The notes under the pieces: generated by a model
Seen by the model: only the letters and a program-made list of their open reading frames with translations
What the model was told of the DNA's origin: nothing
Database searches by the model: none
Program-made: the position numbers and the translations under genes
In this document: in pieces, positions 1-9,997 of the stretch
Layout of the letters: each line of letters opens with the position of its first letter
Position numbering within the stretch: the first letter of the stretch is position 1
Assembly: GCA_019188255.1 (NCBI GenBank)
Contig: JAETXT010000005.1
Location: forward strand, 4,030,001-4,094,000
Source of the DNA: Verticillium longisporum
Taxonomy: Eukaryota > Ascomycota > Sordariomycetes > Glomerellales > Plectosphaerellaceae
Length of the DNA: 64,000 nt
Reading direction: 5' to 3'

Positions 1-410
1 CGACCGGAACAGTGGCGCGTATTTGTCGTCATTGGCCATCCCACGTCACAAAGTAGGTGCTCAACCACCTGATCTGATATTTCGCTGGGCCATTGGTACA
101 TGCTACTACTGATACGGTAAATTTTGGTAGGCCGGGGCCCTGGTGAAGAAGTAATCGAGCACAATGGACGCCTGGAGACGAGCCTACAGTCCGCTTTGGT
201 CACAAAGTCCTCATTGCTTGGCTGTCGTTATCAGCAACAGGTGTGGAAGAGCAAGACGCGGACGCAGGCGACAGTAGGCTCAAGAGCAGGAGTATCTCAA
301 CTCGGATATTCCAGGGTTCCCCTAAGATCGTGCCAAGATCTCGAGATTTTCATCAGCAAGCAAAACTGCCAAAAAATGAGTTCTCGTCATGCGAGATGCG
401 TCAGGAATTG
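1..410. other. left edge, no gene recognised
   Basis: Both strands were read. I see only short frames without recognisable domains or splice structure. The segment lies downstream of the tRNA on its minus strand. Confidence 0.5.
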
Positions 411-485
411 AGCCCAACGGGGGGGGCTCGAACCCCCAACCTTGAGATTAAGAGTCTCACGCTCTACCGATTGAGCTAGCCGGGC
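411..485 (-). tRNA. tRNA-Lys (anticodon CTT)
   Basis: The minus strand reads as a complete cloverleaf. The acceptor GCCCGGC pairs with GTTGGGC through two G-U pairs. The D arm is present, the anticodon stem TGAGA/TCTCA closes the loop CTCTTAA with anticodon CTT, and the T arm is GGGGG-TTCGAGC-CCCCC. There is no intron. The gene decodes AAG lysine codons. The odd point is that two extra C residues sit between the T stem and the 3' acceptor strand, because the plus strand has eight G (419-426) where six would give a standard 73-nt molecule. I read this as a homopolymer error more readily than as a dead tRNA, since every stem is intact. Confidence 0.9.
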
Positions 486-2367
486 AGGCAGGTTGCTTGT
501 TGATGGAGCCCGGACCTCGCAGTGGGAACTATGTTGTGGGTATCGTGGGTCCACGAACGGTTTTCATCGCGTGTTTAGGGTGTTTTGCAAAAGTGTCCAT
601 CATATCTCAATCGGATCTATCGTACTCTTCGAGGGTCTGTTGAAGTAAGTTCTTCTGTTGAGTCATTCTAAATAGTGCGCCTCTCTGTGGCCTATGGTGC
701 TCACATGTCCGATCCGTAGACTGATAAAGCTACGCTGCCGTGATTCATCTTTACTTTACACTGCACAGATGCAGGCCATACTTGAAGAAGGCCAAATAGG
801 CTGTAAATGTTTTAAGTGGTAACAGGAAAGTAGTTGGAAGGCTGAGCCTCTGGCTGCGCTCCTTTCCGTGAGAATCAGTGAGTCCGGCAAAATGTTCTCC
901 GTGCGCTAGGTCAGGATGGTGAGGTCACCGACACTCCTGTAGGAAAGGTTCAAACAACCAGTACGCAATGTTGATTTGAAGAACTTTGTGAGTCCCCTCT
1001 CAGTTGATACTTGTGTTTTGCAGCTAGAGACTACTTAGATCCATCCGTCGGTCTCTCTACCATCTGATGACTTTGGATGAGGTCGACGAAAAAGTACTCA
1101 CGTAAATGTACGGCTTTTGATCTTTGCCGTCATGGCTAATCTCTTTGAGTACCTCTACTACCAGTATTGAGATTTTGATCCTCGCAACACTTAACAGGCC
1201 TTCCGTCTGCAAAGTTTGCTGTTTGTAGTGACCCAGTAGGTACTAAGATGTCCACCAACTACAAGACTACCCGGTAGATCAGCCGCAACGGGAAGTCCAA
1301 GAAAGACCTGGGCAAGGAATTCATATACACCAGAGAACGATGCAGGTATGCTGAGCGTCGGCTAGCCGAAATACCAACGTCATCCCAAATATACGATGAG
1401 CATGTCCGCGCAAAAGTCCTTGCCCTGATTCCACCCGTCCTGTTTTGATAACTCCCCAGGAACTCAGCTGCCTCACATGACGCAGCCGTTGAGAAGCGCG
1501 ACGTTGCATAGAACCTCATCTGCCACGGATGGCCCGACAATGTTCATGTCTATACACCACCAGAGGGCTTGGACTACTCGGCCGGTCTCGACGCCCATCT
1601 CAATATCGCTGCGTCCTAGTGCACGTTAGTCACCTACTATAAGATCAAGGGCATCACTATTTGCAACGACGTGAAGACTACCTTCATTCAAGGATACAAA
1701 CTCCCATCTCACCGATGGAGACCTCAGAGAAACGACATTGCCTGGACAGTCCACACCATTATCATTACAGCCTTCCGAGTGATCTATTCTGGGTCAAAGC
1801 AGGACTTCAGCTCACAGAAGAAGAGACCGATCGCACCCAGATCTGTGCGACAACCAAAACACACTGCGACGACGGAAAGCGACATGATCCGTTCATTGGA
1901 ACACCGTAAAGCTGACAAACAAAAGTACAGGACCAAAACCACGGACACAGACCTGATACCGAACGCACCAATATCCGCCAAAGCCAACCAGGCTGAGGCA
2001 CGCCGTGTAAAACCGGCTTCCTCTTTTGTAGGTCTTACCCCTGATTGGAGAAGGACCGAAGCCTGCTTGTGCCACCTGACAAGTCCCTTTTGCCACCCGC
2101 AGGCAAAGCAAGAAAGTGACTGTTTTGGGTTGCCCAGCCTCCAAAGCGAAAGCCATGGCATGACTTGGTAGAAAGGGTGGCTATCGTGGCAAAACTGAAG
2201 CCGGGAGAGGACTCATGTAAATTGGTTGGTGCCTTTCAGCTTCGACGCGGTGCGACAGTAATAGCCACTTCGTTCTTTCTGGACCTGTTTTCTTGTGGTA
2301 GGTACATCAGGCACTTGCTCAGGTCTTCAGACGGTCAAAAACTGGTCTGACTGAGAAACTGGGTTGG
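486..2367. other. gene-poor stretch with possible coding relic
   Basis: No complete gene can be supported. Plus-strand 1233-1480 reads as a basic, protein-like stretch that starts near 1248, is interrupted by an in-frame TAG, and ends at TGA near 1475. Further broken coding-like pieces follow to about 1800. I do not recognise a family. It may be a decayed gene, but chance is not excluded. Confidence 0.3.
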
Positions 2368-3498
2368 TCATGTAACAGAAGGCCCGCTGGTTTCATGGCG
2401 CGGACCGTACTTGTTGATCAAGATGCCCATGTCCTTGTACACGCTGGAGCAGGGTCAGCAATCTGCACGTTCTTCCAAATCGAGCATCATGCCATGCAGC
2501 CTACTCTTCTCTGGCGGGCGAACCAAGGTAATGCGCCGAATGCGTCAGGTTGAACTTGATTGAATAAAGGCGATTCCGGTCGTCCCACTGAGAGGCTGGT
2601 TCGCTTGGCGGCATGCGCATCAGGTATTGTCGGAAGTAAGGCTGGCCAAAGCGGATGACCTCGCGACGCCACATTCCTAAATCATACTCGTTATGAGCGT
2701 ACATACATGAGGGGTCGAATACGACGGGTTGTTGCGTGTCAATGTTGACCCCGGCATTCTCCTCCCACAAGTCCCCATGCACTAAACAAGGCTTGAGGAT
2801 GCGGCCATGTGACTGGAGAGGATCCAGCAGCGCCGGGATGACATATCGTCTGAGCGTTGCGAAGGCTGCCTCAAACTCGGCCCACGGCCCGTTGATTTTC
2901 ATGGCCTCGTCGTAGGCCTCTGTGATTAAAGCGTCGTAGCATTCTCTCCAGCTGGAAGTCCAAACATTGCCTTGAATGATCCGTCTCTGGCATGTTGGCA
3001 CCGGGAAGCCAAACATGCCATTCGGAGAGACGCTTTTCTGATGGACTTCAGCGATTAGGTGGCAAAAGACGACGGGGTTCGGCATTGTGGGCCTCATGTT
3101 CAAGAACTCCATGATAAAGAAGTATACACGAGGAGTTGACAAGAACCGTCCCCAGCCGTATGGTTTTGGTACGAAATCAGGCACCAGATTATGCATGGCG
3201 GTAGTCGAATTGAACTCGCCCTCCATCATGACCGTCGGGTCTGTCGTACATTTCAGAAAGTATGTATTGTGAGTGCCGTTCCTCAACCTCGTCTTGATCC
3301 TGGCGGTTTGCGTCCACGCAGATGCGCCCCAAGCAGTGGCCTCGATGAATCGTTCGCCTTCAGGCAAGCCTGGGAATTTGGTCAGCTGAACTTGGAAGTC
3401 ATGTTGATGGGGTTTCATAACGACAACTGACATTTCTTGACCTGAGTATCCAGCTTGATGCGACCATTACGGTCCAGTTCGAATATCTGCTCTGTCAT
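2368..3498 (-). CDS. fructosamine/ketosamine-3-kinase family protein
   Basis: The gene has three exons on the minus strand: 3498-3432, 3369-2505 and 2443-2368, giving 335 residues. The introns are 62 nt (GTCAGT, branch GCTGACC, CAG) and 61 nt (GTAGGC, branch GCTGACC, CAG). The first exon supplies an N-terminus ending in KKCLPEG, and the last restores a C-terminus VYKDMGILINKYG that a one-exon reading loses. The protein belongs to the APH-like fructosamine kinase family, whose members phosphorylate sugar adducts on lysines so that the adducts break down. The Brenner-type motif LVHGDLW (about 218-224) carries the catalytic Asp222, and VFDPSCMYAHNEYDL (about 239-253) carries the metal-binding Asp. 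The length matches the family. No signal peptide is seen, so it is probably cytosolic. Substrate specificity cannot be read from the sequence. It is transcribed away from the NLR-like gene, with a broken gene between them. Confidence 0.88.
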
Positions 3499-4016
3499 AA
3501 TCAGCCAGGAGGTTTTATCACGACAATGTTGTGGTTGGAAATCAGAAGTTGATGCAGGCGTTGTAGAGTTAAGCAAATTGACTCAAGATGTTGATGTAAG
3601 CCTTGTTAGCAGACTAGACTGAAAATGCACTTGTATTGTCATTCAGGTGACCTGCGTGATCCCACGTAGACCGAACTACTGAGAGATTCTGAAAATGCAT
3701 GATCATCAGGGCTGTGAAATATCAGATGACGCAACTGGCCTATTTAGGGAAATTTATTTGATTGTCTAGACCTGAGATGTCAAAAACGCAGGGCTGCATC
3801 TCGCGTCAGCTCAATCACCTTTCACACCCTTTATCAGAGGCATCTACTGCTTTGGGACACCGAGTAGCTGCACCCATGTCAGCAATGTATGCTTCGCGGC
3901 CTTCCCGAAGACGAGGTGGTTGAGCAGTATGCAGAAACTGCGAAGGCTGTCACATCCATAACCAGGCTGGCCGTTCTGTGTGCTGGCACACCCACCTTCA
4001 CAGAGCCTCGTCCTGT
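3499..4016. other. intergenic, nothing recognised
   Basis: This is the upstream region of the fructosamine-kinase-like gene. No gene, RNA or repeat was recognised. Confidence 0.4.
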
Positions 4017-4490
4017 CTAAGAGCCGCAGTGTTCTCCCGGCCTTTTACCCCGCTGCCATTTCGCTACAATTGCGCGCCCGGGTTTAGGTGCAGCCTCTGT
4101 TCATGTTAGCCAGAATCTCAGCTCTCGTCTAAGGTAATCCCTATCCCAGAAGGGCCCTGAGATCTTTTCCCCCTCCCTACTTACCCACCAGCGTATTCAG
4201 ACAAGTCCAGAAGTAATTTTGCGGCCAGTGTTGGCTAAGGAACTGGCGGAACTCCTCATCTTTATAATCGAACAGTTCAGGAAACTTGGTGTCTTCTTCA
4301 ACACCCGCTGTCACACCTTACTCCTCCCCAGGCAAGGCTGAGTTGTTCAGCCAGTCGAAGCGGCGGTATGGTCAGTCACACAAATGCCCTTAGCTGCCCA
4401 CGCAATCTCAATGACGGATCGAATGATGGTAGTATCACTAACATTGTGACAAAAGCCCCAGTTCCCCCTAAGATTCAGAAGAAGAAACAG
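4017..4490 (-). pseudogene. broken 3' part of an uncharacterised fungal gene
   Basis: On the minus strand, coding-like pieces follow one another in the order seen in a large uncharacterised fungal protein family as I remember it. A piece with NWGFCHNVSDTTIIRSVIE comes first, then RRFDWLN, then a stretch with FPELFDYKDEEFRQF and QHWPQNYFW. This leads into a plausible intron (GTAAGT donor near 4156, GCTAACA branch, AACAG acceptor) and a short last exon ending at the TAG at 4017-4019. The frame is broken twice: by a one-base shift before RRFDWLN, and by an in-frame TAA between the RRFDWLN piece and the FPELFDY piece. The 5' half of the gene is not visible. Function is unknown. The nonsense codon makes this look like a true relic and not only a homopolymer error. 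Confidence 0.5.
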
Positions 4491-4736
4491 GAGTGAAGCA
4501 GACCGGCCGAATGAAAATCAACTGCTGTCCCCCCGTGAGGGGGAAGACCACCAAAGCAGGGCACGAACTCCGAGTCCGAACGCGCTTCTACGAGTCTCTA
4601 CTGTTGCAACGAATGCGTGAGCAACACATCTGTCTTCCACAAGTGTCATTGAGCTAAGAATCTACGTGATGAAAGCACACTTGACACCATCCGATCTAGG
4701 ACGCCTATCGCGTCAGTCAACCGCGCTGACGACCCA

Positions 4737-7700
4737 ATGGGGTTCCACATTCTCCACGAGCCTATCGGAACTAGGAATGTCGACATCATCTTCGTACATG
4801 GACTTGGTGGCTCCAGTCGTCTGACTTGGGCGTGGGAGCGCGATCTGAGTCTATTCTGGCCAAAAGAGTGGCTGCCACTCGAACCCGGATTGAGTGACGC
4901 CAGGATATTCTCCTTCGGCTACGATGCCAACTTTACCAAGTCGACACAAGACACGCTCAATATCAAAGCTTTTGCGGAGCAGCTCCTGAATGCCATGAAG
5001 TTTGGCAGAGGGGAGTATGAGGATTGGGACATTGGAAAGGCTCGTAAAAGCTGCTCGTCGTAGAATCTGCCATCACTAATCGACACCAGGTTCCGATCAT
5101 ATTCGTCGTCCACTCTATGGGAGGCTTGGTATTCAAGAAGGTCTGTGATTTGCGAAACACTTGATATTCGATATGACCTAATGTTCGTCAGGCTTACAAT
5201 CTCGGCGCTATCGACGAAAAGTTCAGTGCAATGACTGACACTATCCGTGGGGTGGTGTTTCTCGCAACACCTCATCAGGGCAGCAACCTGGCCGATGTCC
5301 TCAGAAAGTTCTTGTCCACATTCATGCAAACTCCGAAACAGTACATTAACGAGCTGCGACACAATTCTGAGGCGCTAGTGGGCATCAATGAACAGTACGT
5401 TCAGCATGCAAGGAACATGCACCTCGCATCGTTCCGCGAGACTCAGGCCACCAGTATTCGCGGTATCAAAAGTGTGAGTACCAATCCAGAGTGAATATGG
5501 TCGTGGCGCATCTGATGTCTGGCTACACAGCTCATCGTCGACGAGTCATCAAGTAAGCTCAATTATCCCAACGAGATATGCTGGCCATTGAATGCCAATC
5601 ATCACAATGTCTGCAAGTTTGCGTCTCGCCAGGATCAGAATTACATCAGCGTCAGCAGTGTGATAAGGGATTTTGTGAAGCTCGTAACCTCCAAAGGTAG
5701 GAGTGCCATTGGGGCTCTTCTATTACTTTATACTGATCAGAAACAGCCGCGATTCCTATCAGTCGTCGTCCTTCGACAGTGCAGAGCTTCGAATCCATCA
5801 GGAAAAGACTGTCCGGGCTGATCGATACGCCCGAGAGGTACAAGGCCGACCATGAGCGCGTCTCTCAGCTCTATGTGCCTGGCAGCTGCGACTGGATCCT
5901 CAACGACCTCCACTTCCGCGGCTGGCTCTCAGACGACTCACTCGAGCCTTCAATTCTCAAGCTTTCCGGTTCTCCGGGCTCAGGAAAGTCAGTCATGGCC
6001 GGCTTCCTGGTGACGCACCTCGAGGAAATTCAGAAGAGGGTTCAATATTTCTTCTTTCGTTACAATGAGGAGGCCAAGCGATCGATCGCCGTCTGTCTCA
6101 AGATGCTGGCTTACCAGATTGCACTTTGCATGCCAGAGTACCGTCGAAAGATCCTCCCACTTCTCGAAGATAAGAATGCTCTCGCACGAAACGATGCGAG
6201 AGGTGTGTGGCAAAGAGCATTCGTCAATATTCTGTCCAAGATGGGTCTTGACGAGCCCCTCTTCTGGGTCATCGATGCTGTGGACGAGTGCGAGTCGGCA
6301 CAGATACTGCTCAACCTCCTGCCTGCGTTGAAGGAGCAATCGATCCCCGTGAAGATCATCTTTCTTACTCGGCCCCAGGCGTCATTTAGGGCTTTCGAAA
6401 GACTTCGCTATAAGTTCGGTTCAGATTTCCGCCAGAGTGAAGTGGTGCCTACTCGAGAAGGACAGAAGCTATTCATCGAGCAGGAACTGGAAGTTGCATA
6501 CCGCGAATGGCCGCAGAACTTTTTCAACAATGTCAAGGATGACTTGCTCCGCAAGTCGAAGGGAAACTTCCTCTGGTTGACACTCGTCACAGAGGAGCTT
6601 CATCGATGCGACACAGAGAAACAGGTAGAGGAAGTTCTTTCTCAGCCGCCGGAGGATCTCGTGGGTGTTTACTCAAGAATTGTCAGCTCCATCGCGAAAA
6701 CATACAGCGAGGGCGAGTTGCAGACGGCCAAGAAGATCTTGATCTGGATCACCTGCGCTGAATGGCAGCTTTCCTTGGGCGAACTCGAGGAAGTACTGAG
6801 CCCGGAGCTCACGACCCTCAACATCAAAAGGACCATACACCGGCTTTGCGGAGATTTGGTAGTTGTCGACGAGAAGAAAGGCAGTGTATCAGCTGTGCAC
6901 CATACAGCGAAAGAGTTCTTGATACATGACAAAGGCAGCGAACTTGCGATTGACCCGGCTGAAGCCCACACATTGATCTTCGTCAAGTGCCTAGATATTT
7001 TGATGGACACGCAATTCAGAGTTCATCTGAAAACTCATGGCTGTGTAGGCGTGCTGAAGTACGCTTGCATATTTTGGGCCAAACATCTTGCCTACGCCGA
7101 CCATCTGAATCGACAGCATCTTCGCACCTTGGTCAAATTCTTTGAAGGAGAGTGTGTGCAAGCCTGGATCGAAGCCGTGGGCCTCAATGGCAGCTTGAGC
7201 GTCTTGACGAGGACGTCTAAGAACCTGAACCTTTTCGTCAAACGAAGAGAACAATATGAGCAAGAGGTTATCCCTATGGACCGTTCGAGTGAGGAATGCG
7301 ACTTCCTTGCTTTATGGTCAGCCGAACTGGTACGCATCGTGGGAAAATTCGGTCACCACATCGTGAAATACCCTGACAGCATCCACAATTTGATACCACG
7401 ATTTTGTCCGCCGGACTCCATCATGGCTCGTCAGTTTGTTGACTTTAGCCCAACGGCTCTCCAGGTTACAGGGGTTTCCAATACAGGCTGGGATGACCTG
7501 CTCGCCAAGTTCAATACCAGCCAGACAAATCAGCCAGACATGATCTACTGCCTGGACAATTTCTTCGCCATCCTGGCCTCGAGTAACACCGTCAACATGT
7601 ACTCAACGTCAACATTCCGCGAAATAGGGAAAATTGGACACGGGGAGATGATTCTTGCCATGAAGTTTAGCGAAGACGGTGACCAACTGGCAACATGCGG

Positions 7701-9618
7701 TAAAGACACCGTCAAAATTTGGGACGTGGAAAGTGGAAAACGTCTAGGCCACTTCCTGAACCCAGATGGACTCCGCGCTATGGATGTCGCCTTTGACAAG
7801 AAGTGTTGCAAAGTTCTTGTCTGTTATGATGACTCCAGCGTGAGATATATGTCCCTTCTGGGGTACAACGCCTGGCAGACTGTACCAAAAGTGTTGCCCC
7901 CCGCTTCAAGGTCAACGTCGGAGCCCAGGTTTGCCACACCCGCGTGCGCGTCGTTCAGTCCTGATGGGACTCAAGTGGCCATATCGTATCGCGGAACCAT
8001 GCCACTCAGAGTCTGGCACACTGAGACTGGTAAGCTCATAGGGACCCTGGACCGCAGAGGAGAATTCTCTCGAGGACTGCACAGCGGCGCATGCTATGCT
8101 TTCAGGTTGGCATGGAACCCTGTGACGGGCCATGTGCTGGGCGTCTACAATGAGGGCTCAGTCTTCAAGTGGCACCCGCTGGAGGCGAGGAGTTGGGAAC
8201 CCCAGCAGTCTCTCAGGGCCTCAGAACTCGCCTGCTGCCCTGACGGGAAAATGTTTGTCACCGCTAGCAGAGATGGATCTAAAGTATGGACCTTCGAGAA
8301 CTTCACTTTGCTGTACCATCTGAGTTGTACATTATCTGTCACGGACATTGCACTCAGTCCTGATGGGCGTCGGATTTACGACCTTCGACAGACTTACTGC
8401 CACGTCTGGGAGCCGAATTCCCTCATGCGAATGGCCGAAATGGACGATGCCGATAGCGACTTGGCAGGATCACGACCGGGATCGACCAGTTTCTCTCTGG
8501 TGTCGGAGGAAGAGACGGTGGCTGCCATACTGGACCCCATCAACTGCCTCGCGCACAGCCGGCACGGCACCGCCTACGCTTACAGCAACGAGGTCGGAAT
8601 GCTGAGCGTGGTTCTTGACGCCGATGCTTCCAAGATTGAAGACCAAGGCGAGACCATCATGGGCGTGTCATGCATAGCTTGGAGTGAAGATGGCCAGATT
8701 GCAACAGCGGACATTAGTGGCAACATCGTCATTCGTTCGGTGACAGAGGGCGGGCTTGTGGCAAGCGACCTCAAACTGAGGTCGGCCGAAATGGTTCGCC
8801 AGCTATTGTTCGACCACAGCGGGAGAAGGTTGCTGGCGCGGTGCATTACGTATACCAAGGTATGGTCACTGACAAATGGGCAATGCCTAGTCAGTCGGCC
8901 GCTTGACAGGTCCTGTCAGTGGATCTTGCAGCCATTACTTCACGAGGCACGTCGGTGCGTCACACCCCGAGAGCGCACTGTTCAGCGTTGGGAAGACCTC
9001 GAGTCAGTGCAACAATGGCACATCGACTTCAAGGCGGTCGAGTCTGCACATCATGACGACGTTCCGCGGCTTGTACGCTCACCGTCATCAACGCAAGCGT
9101 TGACACGGTTAGAGCTCGAGGCGTCCATTGACAAAGTTATGTTTTGCAAGGAAGGACAATGGCTCTTCGTGCAAAAGTCCACTGCATCGACAGACGAGAG
9201 GCGAACTTTGGACTTCTTCACGATAGATGTGGCGTTCCTTGAACCGGGTCAGGAAGGCCTAGCTTCGCCTGTGAACAATGTCTCCGCAACGCCGTTACCT
9301 CAGCAGATCCTGCGTGATATCGAGGTTCCTTTGGGGTTCGTGGCTGATCATGTTGGCTTGAAGAAGACATTGGGTGTGCCGCGGAATCTGGATGGCGCGA
9401 GCTCCATGGCGTTCCTTGACCGAGACTTTAGGGTAAGCACATGGTATCTGAGTGCGGACGCGGGAAATGTCAAGATCAGGAAGCACTTTTTCCTGCCCCG
9501 AGATTGGATCAATATGGAATGTTTGGAGCTGGCGATGATCACGCACGACGGCAGATTTCTGTGTCCAAGAAATGGCGAGCTGGTGGTCGTTTCGAACGGC
9601 CTAGGCGGCGGCGGGTAG
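4737..9618 (+). CDS. NLR-like STAND protein: alpha/beta hydrolase - NACHT-type NTPase - WD40
   Basis: Five exons (4737-5039, 5090-5140, 5192-5473, 5531-5696, 5741-9618) give 1559 residues. The N-terminal 1-250 is a SesB/DUF676-like hydrolase: an oxyanion-type HGLGG near residue 21, a nucleophile elbow VHSMGG (Ser110), and ATPHQGSN. A NACHT/AAA-type NTPase follows, with P-loop GSPGSGKS (about 344-351) and Walker B LFWVIDAVDECE (about 441-452). From about residue 870 to the end are WD40-like repeats, including one ending VKIWDVESG. This order is the known layout of fungal NOD-like receptors used in non-self recognition and regulated cell death; the role here is inferred. Intron 1 appears to be GC-AG (5040-5089), because only that junction keeps GK-VPIIFVVHSMGG in frame. 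The first Gly of the usual GxSxG elbow is Val. The WD40 repeats look diverged from one another, not like high-identity recent copies. Confidence 0.9.
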
Positions 9619-9997
9619 TTTGGAATGATGCTTTGATGGGAGGCGCCTTTGTTTTGATGAAGGGGATGTAAATCGATTGTCAGGCGGTGATATCGGAGTA
9701 TGCCAAATAGTGCCTTAAAATTGAGAGGGAAAGGATGAATGAGGTCGCTGCTTCCTTCTAGCGTGGGATTGACCGTGTTCTCTTTTGCTACTGTGCACTG
9801 TATGGCCCCCCTCTCCACCAAACCAGGGTGAGGAACCTACCTAACCTTCCTTACCATGGGTATCGGGTTTTCTGTGCTCCTCGGCCTGCGGTAAAGTCGT
9901 AATCTGACGGAAACTCGCACTCGGAACCCTGTTTCGCCCTAGAAGAAATTGATGAAACGATCGACTAAAACTAGAGCAAGGGCGCAATATTGCCAGC
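9619..9997. other. intergenic between NLR-like gene and DPH6
   Basis: This holds the 3' flank of the NLR-like gene and the leader of the co-oriented DPH6. No further gene was seen. Confidence 0.5.

Noticed and set aside
124..479. Two overlapping plus-strand frames across the left edge
   Set aside because: They run into the antisense of the tRNA and show no domain or splice structure.
1671..2171. 166-codon plus-strand frame and its minus-strand mirror
   Set aside because: Composition is not protein-like, and both strands are open over the same bases, which suggests chance.
2501..3433. Single-exon reading of the fructosamine-kinase-like gene
   Set aside because: It begins inside intron 1 and stops two codons into intron 2; the three-exon model fits the family at both ends.
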